DNA of 64,000 nt, from the NCBI RefSeq assembly GCF_003473485.1, contig NC_053042.1, positions 18,000,501 through 18,064,500 of the forward strand, in the 5' to 3' direction. The notes under the pieces were generated by a model. It saw nothing but the letters and a program-made list of their open reading frames with translations, did no database searches and was not told the DNA's origin. Of the stretch, positions 1-11,900 are shown one piece after another. Within the stretch, counting starts at the first letter, position 1. Every line of letters begins with the position of its first letter. The stretch comes from Medicago truncatula (Eukaryota; Streptophyta; Magnoliopsida; Fabales; Fabaceae). Both the position numbers and the translations under genes were made by a program.

Positions 1-657
1 TTTTTAATTTTTTTTTACAAAAATGACATATATTGCTAAAAAAAAAATCATTAGAAATTTTTAATGTATTAACATGCACGTTTTAATTAATCGTCAAAGA
101 ATTTTTTTTTTTTTGAGAGAATCGTCAAAGAATTTTTAAAAGTATCAACATGTGTTCTTTAATTGTAAAAGAATCCATTTCTTTTTTAATGTATTTCTCT
201 TTTTTATCAACATTTATTTTTATTTTAAAATCTACAATCAAATTTTGGTAATGGCCCTTATAATTCTTAACAGACGACAAAAAATAGCCACTGTTCATAT
301 CCAACACAATTTGAGCAAGAATCGTTGTGACAAAACAAATATAATAAGAGTTAAATATATTTTTATCTATTAAATTTTTAAAATTTATTTTTGTTGCTAT
401 AAAAAAATTCTTTTACACAACTCATTATGAGTTGATTTATTATACAAGCTTCAGCAGTTGCAGTTGCTAACAATGACATTCGTATTTTTTTGGTAATCAG
501 ATGAATGTTTAAACTTCATTAGCACAAAAAATTGTTACACACATACTAGTGTTAAAAAAAATAAAAAAAAACTTTGTTCATAATATTAATAGTGTATCTC
601 ATAAAAAGGTCATCTAATTTGCTTAAGGCACAACTAATCAACTACTTAATAACTTTC
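1..657. other. AT-rich intergenic DNA upstream of the dirigent pair
   Basis: The stretch is homopolymer-rich (long A and T runs near 1-60 and 100-115). The only open frames are short, AT-driven and resemble no protein family. I see no gene, RNA gene or clear transposon terminus here. Confidence 0.6.
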
Positions 658-742
658 TGTTAATTTTAACAACTTCATTAGCACCACCACTTATGTCTCT
701 TAACCACTCCAACACACATTATTACATTCACCACTATAAAAG
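658..742 (+). promoter_or_regulatory. Proximal promoter of first dirigent gene
   Basis: A TATA box (TATAAAAG, 735-742) lies about 80 bases before the ATG at 823. Upstream are two blocks shared with the second dirigent gene: TGTTAATTTTAACAACTTCA at 658-677 and AACCACTCCAACACAC at 702-717. Their spacing (44 bases between starts) is nearly the same as in the paralogue (42). The second block is rich in ACC/AC words like MYB-bound AC elements of phenylpropanoid promoters; that reading is inference. Confidence 0.6.
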
Positions 743-822
743 ACTCATTAATTTTAATCATCCAAACAACAATTATCTTCTCAATTAATACCAAAAGAAA
801 GAACTTAATTAGCCTCAACAAG

Positions 823-1593
823 ATGTATTTACCATCACAAACAAAATTACTTTCTAAACCAATATTATTTGTTACCATTGCAATGATGGCAATATCAACA
901 AACATAACAGCTATTGATCCAATTGCAGCAACAGGAAAAGAACCAATCATTGAGTTGTTCATGCATGACATTCTTGGTGGCAGTAACCCAACGGCTCGAC
1001 CAGTGACCGGTTTGCTCGGCAACATATACAGTGGTCAAGTACCATTTGCAACCCCAGTTGGATTCAACATTCCAACTGATAGTATGCCAATCCCTAATGC
1101 AAATGGTGCTAATCCTACTGTTAATGGTGTTACTGGTATCCCTTTAGGAACTGGTTTAGCCGGTACTTCGTTTGCACCAAACAACAACAATAACAATCAG
1201 AACAATGTTCAGTTAACGTTAGGACCTGATGGACTTGGATTAGGATTTGGTACAATTACTGTTATTGATGATATATTAACATCTCAACCTGAGTTAGGTT
1301 CACAAATTGTTGGAAAAAGTCAGGGTGTGTATGTAGCAAGTTCGGCTGACGGGAGTAGACAGATGATGGTTTTTACAGCACTTTTTGAAGGAGGGGAGTA
1401 TGGTGATAGTTTGAATTTTTATGGTTTGTATAAGATTGGAAGTACTATGTCGCGATTGTCGGTTGTAGGAGGGACGGGGAAGTTTAAGTATGCAAAAGGG
1501 TTTGCTGAACTGAGACCTCTTATTCCACCTGGACAGATTGCTACTGATGGTGCTGAGACTTTGTTGAGGATTACTGTCCATTTGAAGTACTGA
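823..1593 (+). CDS. Dirigent protein, ESB1/DIR16-type (DIR-e clade), copy 1
   Basis: Single-exon gene for 256 residues. Dirigent proteins are extracellular proteins that steer stereoselective coupling of monolignol radicals; the ESB1/DIR10/DIR16 clade is linked to lignin and Casparian-strip or suberin patterning in roots. Visible here: a hydrophobic N-terminal signal segment (residues about 10-30), a conserved VxxLLGNIYSGQVPFATPxG segment, a Gly/Pro/Asn-rich linker with an Asn run near 125, then the dirigent beta-barrel from about 142 to the end (FGTITVIDDILT, QGVYVASS, FTALFEGGEYGDSLNFYG, VVGGTGKFKYAKGFAEL). The IDD acidic pair and the GGTGKF turn are intact. The start at 823 is the first ATG after the TATA box. 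The extended N-terminus before the barrel is typical of this clade. The neighbour at 3978-4730 is a close tandem paralogue. Confidence 0.93.
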   Translation: MYLPSQTKLLSKPILFVTIAMMAISTNITAIDPIAATGKEPIIELFMHDILGGSNPTARPVTGLLGNIYSGQVPFATPVGFNIPTDSMPIPNANGANPTVNGVTGIPLGTGLAGTSFAPNNNNNNQNNVQLTLGPDGLGLGFGTITVIDDILTSQPELGSQIVGKSQGVYVASSADGSRQMMVFTALFEGGEYGDSLNFYGLYKIGSTMSRLSVVGGTGKFKYAKGFAELRPLIPPGQIATDGAETLLRITVHLKY

Positions 1594-2253
1594 TGAGTAG
1601 TGTTGTTGTATTGTGAAGGTGTGTGAAAGCATGTGGGAAAATGTTTGATTATGATGATGACTATTATTATCAGTTTGGTCTTTTTTTTTGTTAGTTTGAT
1701 TGCATTTATTTGGATCTTAGTTGTAATCTTATGAAAACCTTGTATTTAGTTGTTCATTTTGCAATATGGGAACTTGGCTTTGGTTTAATGACTGTGATAG
1801 CTTGATTCATAATTGACAAATGATGTACAAAGCACTAATACGGACTTCACTTTGAAAATGGATAAATGAATAAAATGGAATTAATGAATGAGTAATCATA
1901 TTGAAACATCTCCAATGACAAATACGATTTTAATTTGAAGTGTCCGTGCAGCCTAACAAATCATCAATTTTATTACCAATTAAAATATTTATTGCAATCT
2001 CTTCGACTGCTGAAATTTTATGTACAAAGTTAATCTTCAATACAGGTCAACTCCAGTTCAAGAAATTGAAAACATTAGAATGAAATACAAAGATAAAATA
2101 CTTTTTCCTAGGGTGAAAGATGTTTGAATCTCCTCATCTGTTCAATGGTAGTAGCATTGATCTTCAATAGTTAAACTACATCACTTTAGGACAACTCAGC
2201 CAAGGCATCGAACTAAGATCGCAAGTTCTCATGTGAGACTCTAAAATACATGA

Positions 2254-2660
2254 CAAATTCTACCGTACACCCGACATATTTGAGTGTACCGGTACATCAA
2301 ACCCTTAAATTTATAGTTAAATGAGTTATTTTTTGAAGAAAAATATTATTTTTTATCATTTATAATTATAATGATTAAAATCTTATTCACCAAAAGCATC
2401 AACGAATTAAAATTGATTTTTTTTTAATTTTTATCGCTAATAATAGAGAACTTTGATTATTTTATACGATAATATGTAAAAAAACTTATTATAATTCTTA
2501 TAAACAATGAATAATGTGTTTTTCTTATGAAATGATATTTTTTGAGATATAAATGCCGACAAATAACTATTTATTTCATAAAATTGATTGTTAATGTATA
2601 AATTTAGGAAGCAGGAGTACCGATACACCTTAATTTATGAATGTACCATAGAAGTTATTT
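2254..2660. mobile_element. MITE family A, copy 1
   Basis: About 400 bp with imperfect terminal inverted repeats: the left end contains CTACCGTACACCC and GTGTACCGGTAC, and the right end carries the reverse complements (GTACCGATACACC, TGTACCATAGAA). There is no coding capacity. A second copy in opposite orientation lies at 30628-31035, which supports a dispersed element. No target duplication could be called confidently. Confidence 0.65.
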
Positions 2661-3023
2661 GAAAAACTAATGTATCCCCAATGTCATTTTCACCTAAGTT
2701 AAAAAGTGCATACTTTTGATATAATTAACTTTATACAACTTAATTTTTAATAGTTTGTTTGATGTTCCTGGCAAGTATCGAAGTTTCTAACTTCTATTAA
2801 TAGTTTAAATTCGGGTTTTCGTGGAAAGATTAAAATTACAAAAAAATAACTGGCTTAGAAATATTAAAATTTCGTGACATATTTGGAGAATTTTGTAAAT
2901 AATAATAATTATAATAATAATAATGATGATGATGATAATAGAAAGCTCATTGATGCACAGTAGAGTGGGGTGGGGTGGAAATAAGTTGATTTGTCACTGA
3001 AAAAAACAGTGAAATTTCATTAT

Positions 3024-3138
3024 TGAAAAACAATTTAAAAATATAATAGAATTTGATCCATTTAAAAGGAATAGAAAAATAAGTAAGTTTGAAAAACAAT
3101 TTAAAAATATAATAGAATTCAATAGAAAAATAAGTAAG
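3024..3138. repeat. Short imperfect tandem duplication (unit about 67 bp)
   Basis: GAAAAACAATTTAAAAATA begins both units (3024 and 3091), and both continue with AATAGAAAAATAAGTAAG. The second unit lacks about 18 bases of the first. Non-coding. Confidence 0.7.
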
Positions 3139-3799
3139 AAAGCATAAAGGATAATCATTTTACAAACGACTAGCTCTAAGTAATTTTACAGAAAATTTGG
3201 TTGAGTTATGACTACAGATAAATGGTTTTTCTAAGAGAAATGATATTTGTACAATCATATTTTGACAATTTTTTAAACAACTTTATCTCTTATACTCGCA
3301 TTATATTCTTATTCTCTCTCTTCATTTTTCTCTCTCCATTATTTTTGACCAATAAAAAGAGAGAAAAATGAGATTGTCATAAAAATTGTTAGCAAATGAT
3401 TGTTCAAATATCATTGCTCTTTCCTAAAGACAACGATTAACAATAGATGATGTTTGGAAATACAACATATTTCAATTTCATCCACTAGCTATTGACTTGA
3501 GATTTTGGTTTAGCTGTACTTGCAACACCTCTCATGTTGCTGACTTGTCATTACGAAATCATTTAGAAAAGGGGGAAAAAAGTGATTGTGACTCAGCAAA
3601 CAATTTGTGTTTGATGAATTTCTACACAGAACCTCGTTGAGTTATACAATATTCATAGTTATACTTGACTAAAATATATTATTAAAAAATGGATTTGGCA
3701 TAAGTTTATATGAATTATAGTGTATCTTCCATTACATCTCAACAACGCCACTAATCAGAAATATTGACTACAATTTTGGCAAAATGAGATCTACTTTCC

Positions 3800-3880
3800 T
3801 GTTAATTTCAACAACTTCAGTATGATCCATGCCTCACAGACAACCACTCCAACACACTCTTCATTCCCTCTTATATAATA
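3800..3880 (+). promoter_or_regulatory. Proximal promoter of second dirigent gene
   Basis: Carries the same two blocks as copy 1: TGTTAATTTCAACAACTTCA at 3800-3819 and AACCACTCCAACACAC at 3842-3857 (16 of 16 identical). A TATATAATA box follows at 3872-3880. The flanking intergenic DNA is not obviously similar, so the blocks may be under constraint or reflect a fairly recent duplication. Confidence 0.6.
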
Positions 3881-3977
3881 ACAAGACTTGCATTTCAATC
3901 CACTCATCCAAACAAAGATTCATTACCACAAAGAAATACTAGTAGTAGTATCTATATCTGAAAAACTTGGAAACAAG

Positions 3978-4730
3978 ATGGCTTTTGGATTACTAACTAT
4001 ATCTCCCTTGGCAATGTTGGTTGCTTTTTCTTATTTAATAATGTCTATAACAGCAGTTGACCCTATTGCAGCCACAGGGAAAGAACCAATCATTGAGTTG
4101 TTCATGCATGACATTCTTGGTGGAAGTAACCCAACGGCTCGACCCGTAACTGGTTTGTTGGGCAACATATACAGTGGCCAAGTGCCCTTTGCAACCCCAA
4201 TAGGATTCAACACTCCACAAGGTGGGATTCCCATCCCTAATGCAAATGGTGCTATTCCCACTGTCAATGGCGTTACCGGTATCCCATTAGGAACTGGCTT
4301 GGCTGGTACTTCCTTTGCACCAAATAACAACAATCAAAACAATGCTCAGGTGCAGTTAGGACCTGATGGACTTGGACTAGGATTTGGTACAATCACTGTT
4401 ATTGATGATATACTAACATCTCAACCTGAATTGGGTTCTCAAATGGTTGGGAAAGCTCAAGGTGTTTACGTGGCCAGTTCAGCAGATGGGAGCAGACAGA
4501 TGATGGTATTCACAGCCTTGTTTGAGGGAGGGGAATATGGAGATAGCTTGAACTTTTATGGTTTGTACAAGATAGGAAGTACTATGTCACGATTATCAGT
4601 AATAGGGGGCACAGGAAAGTTCAAGAATGCCAGGGGGTTTGCAGAACTGAGACCTCTTATCCCACCAGGACAGATTGCCACTGATGGTGCTGAGACATTG
4701 CTGAGGATGAGTGTCCATTTGAAATACTAA
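3978..4730 (+). CDS. Dirigent protein, ESB1/DIR16-type, copy 2
   Basis: Single-exon gene for 250 residues from ATG at 3978. The reading frame stays open 90 bases upstream to another ATG at 3888, but 3888 lies only about 8 bases after the TATA box and its 30 extra residues are hydrophilic. Starting at 3978 gives a clean signal peptide (hydrophobic core about residues 4-25) aligned with copy 1. The sequence is nearly identical to copy 1 across the dirigent barrel (FGTITVIDD, VYVASSADGS, GGTGKF, FAELRPLIPPGQ). Differences concentrate in the signal peptide and the Asn-rich linker, which is shorter here. Probably secreted and acting in lignin-type radical coupling. It converges on the thiazole kinase gene that ends at 5569. 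Confidence 0.93.
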   Translation: MAFGLLTISPLAMLVAFSYLIMSITAVDPIAATGKEPIIELFMHDILGGSNPTARPVTGLLGNIYSGQVPFATPIGFNTPQGGIPIPNANGAIPTVNGVTGIPLGTGLAGTSFAPNNNNQNNAQVQLGPDGLGLGFGTITVIDDILTSQPELGSQMVGKAQGVYVASSADGSRQMMVFTALFEGGEYGDSLNFYGLYKIGSTMSRLSVIGGTGKFKNARGFAELRPLIPPGQIATDGAETLLRMSVHLKY

Positions 4731-5568
4731 AAGCGACCGAGTGGATTTTAATTACAGATGACAATGAGATTGTTCTTGTATGCTGTCAAGTTTGATTGAA
4801 AAATTGTATTTGATATCTTATTTGTAATCCCATGAAACCAAATATGGTGATTTGTAGTATTTTTGTGTTTAAAAAAGGGTATTTGTAGCTACTGCTTACT
4901 TAGTGCCATTTAATCAATCTGAAGATGAACTTTGAGCGAAAATTGCCTCAGACTACATGTTACGCATTAAAAAGAGAAAAAGAAATATCAAACAAGTCAC
5001 AGGCATCATAAGTGGTGAAACATTAGCTATTATAGCACATGAACAAGAATGAAAAAGGAAAAAATAACATGATGGAACAACATCACATAAGTCTATGAAA
5101 CAAAAACCTGAACAAATAAAAAGTTTACTGCAGAATGCATCAGAAGCATGAAATGTAAGAAAATGTTATTCATTCCCTCATATATACTTAACTCGACAGA
5201 TCTTCCACACGATAAGCAATGTCTCAATCTCAACAGTTCGGGAACAACTTTCAACAAATCAATTCCTATGCATCATAGACATTATAAGGAATTAACTTTC
5301 AAAATACGGTTAACGTTGACCAAAATAAGTTAGGAGGACAAAAAAAACTAGACCATTCTTTCTAGCCAAGGCAATGCTAGTGAAACCGTGAGATATATTA
5401 AAGCAGAACATCCTGTTATTACTAGCAAGTGATTATTGAGGATCTCCACTGTCGCTAATGATCCATCTTCAACTGATGGATTGGATAACAATAACAACTA
5501 TGAGCTATGATAGATAAAAATGTAATGATATTACCGATTTGCAAGAGCTACATGCGGATCTTCAGATT
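4731..5568. other. Convergent intergenic region
   Basis: 3' flanks of the dirigent (+) and thiazole kinase (-) genes. The one open frame (near 5148-5333) resembles no family and shows no splice or start context. Nothing else recognised. Confidence 0.6.
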
Positions 5569-7305
5569 TCAACACAAGCTAGTGATATTAACATGAGATT
5601 GCAAGGTAGCTTCATCAAGACCGTAGAGTGAATCTATCAAGTGCATCCGCAACGATGCAGGACCTTTCGCCATCTTCATTCCCAACTCACCGGCAACACC
5701 GAATACAGCTAATGCTGATACTGCCGCATCTAAAGCATGGCTTTTGTCAACTGCAACAAAGGCAGCAATAAGTGCAGTGACTGCACACCCCGTTGCTGTT
5801 ATTTTTTGCATCAATGGCACACCATTGTGAGCACCAACAACTTGATTTCCATCTGTGACAATGTCAGTGGCCCCTGACACTGCAACTATGGCACCACTTG
5901 TTTGAGCCAACAACTTTGCTGCTTCAACTGCATCCATTGAACCGTGAGTACTGTCCACACCCTTCACAACAGAAAAGCTAATTTACAGAGTGCAAATCCA
6001 AAACCCAAGATCAAAGGTTAGAGAAGGGATGAACAGAGTTTTAGTTTAATCTTAGATAAGACCTTGAAAATGAAATCTATTTTTTCCATCTACCTTTCCT
6101 AGGGAAAACTATCAGAAACACAACAACAATCAAACCTTATCATAGTAGGTGGGATTAGCTATATAAATGAAATGACATGGGCCTCAAAAAGTTTCTGAAT
6201 AGTTTTTGCCTATAGTCTAATTTCATTGCTCTCTTATTCTAGTGATTAAGCTGCCCCACATATAATCTACCCTTTTTACTACATAATCTACATATCTCCT
6301 CCAGACGAACATAGATTATTACTATGGAACCTACCTATCTGATATCTCCTTCATAAGAATTTAGATCTTTAAATTTGAAGTCCCTGGATTCATGGTAATG
6401 TTTTTTAAGTGCCTTTTTTTCTGTATGTGTAAGCACTTCAAATAATAGTATCACAATTGTTCTAAATGCAGAGAAATACAAGGAATTGAAATTTAAAGAG
6501 TCTAAATCATTTTCATTCATGACGAAACAGCCTAAGCAAACATTCAATCATCTTTTCTACAACCAGTACAGCCTCAATTATCTCTCTAGAGTTGGATTTA
6601 GATCCGTTGCAAAAGATACAAACACCTCTAATGCTATCATTTGTAATCCTAAGGTGAAGGATCTCTACAGCTTATATAAACACATATTCAACTTATATGT
6701 AGTTGATAGCACCGAGACACTTCTGATGGAAGATTTGTCGTGTGTGACGTGTCTGTCCTACGCGGACACATGCAATTAGGTTCAATTAATCCAGTAAGTC
6801 AAATTGTCTTTAATTATGATATTTTCAAGAATCAAATATAATAGTTTAGAATTACCATTGAGGCAGCGGAGGATTGAAGTGAGCAAGAAGAAAGGGAGAT
6901 AATTTCAGAGGCATTTCCTCGAATAACAGTTGGTTTGAATTGAACAAGTTGAACGCAAGCATCGAAACGGAAAGAAGAAGCAGAGACAGCAACAGGATCA
7001 AGAACCCAAGGGATATCCAACTGAGAGCATAGCTTAGCAGCAGCTATCATAGCAGGAAGAGAAGAAGATGAGAGTGTTCCAACATTAAGACAGAGAGCAC
7101 TGACACGTGGAGTGAATTCATGAATCTCTTCGAGTGAATGAACCATTGCAGGTGATGCACCAGCTGATAAGAGAGTATTCGCCATTAAATCCATTGATAC
7201 AAAATTAGTTATGCATTGAATCAGTGGTGATTCCAATCGAACCTTTGAAACTAGTTTCCATGTCTTTCTTCTCCATTCCAACTCTTCTTTCTTCTTCTCT
7301 TCCAT
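5569..7305 (-). CDS. THIM: Hydroxyethylthiazole kinase (ThiM-type)
   Basis: Two exons: 7305-6856 (residues 1-150) and 5961-5569 (151-280), separated by an 894-bp GT-AG intron in phase 0. The product phosphorylates 4-methyl-5-(2-hydroxyethyl)thiazole, salvaging the thiazole half of thiamine. Family signatures: LIQCITNFVSMD (28-39), ANTLLSAGASPAM (42-54), LDPVAVSAS (102-110), RGNASEI (129-135), GVDSTHGS opening exon 2, TDIVTDG, and the ITATGCAVTALIAAF block (204-218) with the conserved TGC. The chosen ATG at 7305 follows an in-frame extension without another ATG and puts the first conserved block at residue 28; 280 residues is close to bacterial and plant ThiM length. No plastid transit peptide is evident. 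The Arabidopsis homologue (At3g24030, from memory) also neighbours a dirigent gene. Confidence 0.93.
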
Positions 7306-7413
7306 CAAAAAGCAGTTGATAGATAAAGTGTATGCCTCGAAACAAAGATTTTTGTCTTCACAAATTCTCACTCACTCGTAAACACAAATATATCTTTCGT
7401 TTTAATCATGATT

Positions 7414-7991
7414 ACGGGTGCAACTGGTTTGAACAAAACCGAAGGAACCGAAAATCTAAACCCAATCAAACCGAAAAAAATATTAGAGATTGTTTGGTTT
7501 GATTTGGTTTAAAACCGAACCGAACCAACTAAAACCGATATAATTTGGTTCGGTTCTCCGATTTTTTTTTTGATATCCAAAGAACCAATAAACCAAACCG
7601 ATGCTAACTTCACTCTCCATTTTAGTAATATTATCCTTCTTCACACACACTTGTGATTAAGCTCAAAATTAAATTAAGTCCAACAAAAAATACTTCTAAT
7701 TCATTCACTTTCTCCCATCATCTCATCTCATTCCTCACACTCTATTTCGTTTATACTAAAAAAGAACACCAGACGTCAATTTCACCTAATTTATCATTCT
7801 TCACCGTCGATGGGATCGTTCATCTCATGTTAGTTTTTTCATGTTAATTATACATAGTAGTTTGAAAAACATAGAACATGGAAAACAAAGTTCTATTTGA
7901 GTATATTGTATACATGAAATACAAATCTGTAAAAATATGAATTTTTTTAACTGTACTTTCAATCAAATCGATCAACCGAACCGTTACACCC
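7414..7991. mobile_element. Non-autonomous hAT-like MITE
   Basis: About 578 bp. The left end reads GGGTGCAACTGGTTTG and the right end is its near inverse (CCGAACCGTTACACCC). Subterminal AACCGAACC/GGTTCGGTT words recur throughout, as in many plant hAT MITEs. Candidate 8-bp flanks TCATGATT and TCATGATC differ at one base. The exact left boundary is uncertain by 2 bases. Confidence 0.6.
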
Positions 7992-8262
7992 TCATGATCT
8001 GAAAGATAACTTTCCATCATAGGTAGATCAAGTAGATTAAATGTTAACTTTGATTTTTGTCATTCTTTTTCTTTTGATTCCAACATGTCACCCTTTTGTT
8101 TTATCTTTCTAACATAAACAATGCTTCAAACCATGTGGATAATCCTCAGCAAATAAGGACATTGCTTGTTAGTATTTATTAGTTATCACAGGTTGTCATT
8201 AGTAAGTATGTATTTATTTTTAACAGATTTAGTTTTCTAATCAAATGGGCAATGGAGATAAA

Positions 8263-8361
8263 TAAACTAGCCGACACAAATTGGACTCTCGTCTCTCGGT
8301 ATTACCCTTTTTTTTTTTAAGAAGTTAAACTAGCCGACTCAAATTGGACTATCGGTATTAA
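8263..8361. repeat. Short direct repeat
   Basis: AACTAGCCGACACAAATTGG near 8264 recurs near 8328 with one change (GACTC for GACAC), followed in both by a GGACT-TCGGTATTA stretch. A T-run separates the copies. Non-coding local duplication. Confidence 0.6.
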
Positions 8362-8617
8362 TCTGAAATTGAGAATCATTTGTCGGACCACACACAAACA
8401 ACAACACGGGGAAGCCGGAAAAGGAGAAAACGGAAAAGTATTGCCCTTTCGTGTGTCAAAATGTGCATGATCTAGCCCATCATTCTTATTTTAACCCATC
8501 ATTCTTAATTTGCAGATTGTAAAACAACCAAATTTCAGAAACATGTTTAATTACCTCATAATTAAAACACGCTCCTATCTTATATGTGAAAAAGAGACTT
8601 ATCACAGAAATAATAAT

Positions 8618-8897
8618 TGTTGGTGATATTCTAGAGAGAACCGGTCTGCTAAGTTATGCAGAAAATAAGGATAGGAGGAATAATAATCTGGTGCTGAATA
8701 ATGTTTGTTTGGTTCTTTGTTTTTTTTGCTTACATATCAGATGGTGGAGAACTCTCATTTATAATGAGTGATAGAGCTCTCTAGAAAGCATAAATTATCT
8801 GATACATGAACTTGCATTAGCCTAGGTACAGGCTTCTACAATACTCTAGGTACATTTTTCCAATACAAGCATTTATGATACAACACATTACTCAACA
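8618..8897 (-). repeat. 3' LTR of copia element
   Basis: 280 bp, TG...CA ends, 13 bp shorter than its partner mainly because of a shorter T-run. Flanked outside by ATAAT and inside by the polypurine tract. Confidence 0.95.
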
Positions 8898-8908
8898 TTC
8901 TCCCCCTT
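8898..8908 (-). other. Polypurine tract of copia element
   Basis: AAGGGGGAGAA on the minus strand immediately inside the 3' LTR, the expected plus-strand priming site of an LTR retrotransposon. Confidence 0.85.
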
Positions 8909-8939
8909 AATGTGTTGTTCTTGAACTCCAAGAGCTTCT

Positions 8940-11900
8940 CATAATTTCTGGATTTTTTCTCTAGGAAGAGCTTTTGTGAAAATATTAGCAACTTGATCAT
9001 TTGTCTTGCAAAATGATGTTTGATGGCACATCATCTTCAATTGCTTCTCGAATGAAATGATGTTTGATGGCTATATGCTTTGTTCTTCCATCAAAGATGG
9101 GATTCTCAGCCATAGCAATGGCTGATTTATTATCACAATGGATAGTCACAGCTTCTTGTTTCTCACCAAAGTCTTCAAGTATTCTCTTCAACCATATTGT
9201 TTGTTGAGTAGCTAAGCCAGCTGAAATATATTCAGCTTCTGCAGAAGATTGAGCAACAGTTTGTTGTTTCTTTGAGCACCACGAAACTGCTCCTGAACCT
9301 AATGAGAAAACATATCCAGAGGTGCTTTTCATGTCATCCATACAACCTGCCCAGTCATTATCGCAAAAGCCAATTAACTTACTTTCAACCTTGCTGTCAT
9401 ATTTGATTCCATAGTCCAAAGTGCCTTGAATATATCTCAACACCCTTTTTGCGGCTCCTAGATGGATATGGCTTGGATCATTCATGAACCGAGAAAGTAA
9501 ACTTGCAGCAAACATGATATCAGGTCTTGTATTAGTGAGATAAAATAGATTACCAACCAAACTTCTATAGTTACTAGCATCGACCTTCTTTCCTCCATCT
9601 TCTTTCTTCAATTTTTCATTCACAACTAAAGGTGTATCAGTTGGATTGCAGCCAAACATTCCAAACTTCTTCAATATTTTCTCAGCATATTTCTTTTGAC
9701 AAATGAAGACTCCATCATCCTCTTGGTAAATTTCAATTCCAAGAAAATGATGTAGTATGCCCAGATCATTCATCTCATATCTCATCATCATTTCTTTTCT
9801 AAAATCTTCAATCAGCTTTAAGTTATTTCGGTAAAGATCAAATCATCAACATAAAGTGCAACAATTAGAATATCAACCATACCCTATCGTTTGACATACA
9901 AAGTAGGCTCATTCTTGCTCTTCTCAAAACCTTTCTCTGTGAAGTAATTGTCAATATTGCTATACCATGCTCTTGGTGCTTGTTTCAGCCCATAAAGAGC
10001 TTTCTCCATTTTTTAAACCATTTCTTCTTGGCCTTCAATTTCAAAGCCCTGAGGTTGCTGCACATATACTTCTTCTTTTAGCTCTCCATTTAAGAATGCC
10101 GACTTCACGTCTAGCTGATACAACTTCCATCCTTTTTGGGCTGCAAGTGAGATTAACGCTCTAATGGTGTCGAGACGCGCCACATGAGCAAATGTCTCCT
10201 CATAGTCAACACCGGGCTGTTGTGCATAGCCCTTTGCAACAAGCCTCGCTTTGTTCTTTTGGACTGAACCGTCTGGATTATGCTTCACCTTGTAGACCCA
10301 TTTCACGCCAATAGCTTCTTTGTCATTTGGCTTCTCCACTAGCTCCCAAGTCTTGTTTTTTTCAATTGCATCTATTTCTTCTTGCATTGCCTTCCTCCAA
10401 GTATCTTCTTTAAACGCTTCTTCAAAATTTTCTAGTTCAATTGCACAATAATTGCACCTAACATAAACATCATCCAAACTCCTTATTTTTATTGGAGTTG
10501 AGCTTGGAGATGATGAGCTAGAGCTTGGTGAAGATGGTGTGCTAGATGGAGAGTTTGGTGTAGATGGAACATTTTCCTCACCTTCGGAAGAAGTTGGATT
10601 TTTCTGTAAAATTACAGCTGGAACTTTTTTCCCCTCAACATTCTCATTTTTCCAATTCCAAACAACATTTTCATCAAATACAACATCTCGGCTGACGATC
10701 ACCTTCTTCCTCTTCAAGTTGTAAAGTTTGTAGCCTTTTGACATAGAGCTATAACCAATAAAAATGCATCTCTCACTTGACTCTTCAAGCTTTGTTCTCT
10801 TTACTTTGGGAACTTGAGCATAGCAAACACACCCAAAAACTTTAAGGTGCTTTACTGAAGGCTTTCTTCCACTCCATGCTTCAAACGGTGTCATGTTCTA
10901 CACAGCTCTTGTTGGGCATCTATTCAGCAGGTACACAGCTGTATTTACAACTTCAGGCCAAAATTCTTTAGGCATCCCTTTCTCGAACAACATGGACTTG
11001 GCCATCTCCATCACAGTTTGATTCTTTCTTTCGGATACACCATTCTGTTGAGGTGTATAGCCAACAGTCAGTTGTCTCTCTACACCTTCTTCTTCACAAA
11101 ATTTATCAAATTCATTTGAGGTGTATTCTTTTCCTCTATCACTTCTCAAAACTTTAATGAACTTGCCACTTTGTTTCTCAATAAAGGCTTTAAACTTCTT
11201 AAATATCACAAATACTTCAGATTTTTGTCGCATAAAATAAACCCATGTCATACGAGTCAAATCATCAATGAACAGAATAAAGTACCTATTTTGCGCATGA
11301 GATAAGGTGTTCATAGGACCACACACATCTGTGTGAACCAATTCCAGAATTTCTTTAGCTCTCCTTGCTCCTTCCTTGGGAAATGGTTGTCGATGGTGTT
11401 TTCCAAGTAAGCATCCCTCACATACTCCATGTTTCTTTTCAATTGTTGGTAACCCGAACACCATATTCTTTTGAGAAAGCAAAGTGATACTGTTATAATT
11501 TAAGTGTACAAGTCTCTTGTGCCATAGACAAGAGTCACATTCTTCTCTAGCCATCAAACCGATATTTTTCTCATAATTAAGAGAAAGTGGAAAGCTTCTG
11601 CTTTTGGTCATTTCCACAACAGCAACAACTCTTCTTTTTGAATCAAAAACTCTGCACTCTTGATTCTCAAATTGAAGAGAATAACCATGCTCCAAAAGTT
11701 GCCCAACACTCAATAAATTCTCATCTAGCTTTGGAACATAAAGAGTATCATGAATTACCTTACATCCTTGCTTTGTTGCAACTCTAATGCTCCCTTTGCC
11801 TTCAACTTCAATAAATTCTCCATTTCCTAATTTAACTTTTGAGCCAAATGAGGGATCAATGTCAATGAAAGCTTCTTTATCTCCTGTCATATGATTGCTA

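Larger units (their letters stand above)
1594..3799. other. Intergenic region between tandem dirigent genes
   Basis: No gene is visible. The region holds the 3' flank of copy 1, one MITE (2254-2660), an ATA/GAT microsatellite near 2901-2940 and a short tandem duplication (3024-3138). The remaining AT-rich sequence shows no further structure. Confidence 0.6.
7306..8617. other. Intergenic region between thiazole kinase and copia element
   Basis: Contains a hAT-like MITE (7414-7991) and a small direct repeat (8263-8361). Open frames in the interval are MITE-derived or random. No gene recognised. Confidence 0.55.

Noticed and set aside
152-373. Open frame of 73 codons
   Set aside because: AT-driven composition, no family resemblance, no promoter or splice context.
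7653-7847. Open frame of 64 codons
   Set aside because: Lies wholly inside the hAT-like MITE.
10539-10724. Plus-strand ORFs across the copia region
   Set aside because: Antisense shadows of gag-pol.
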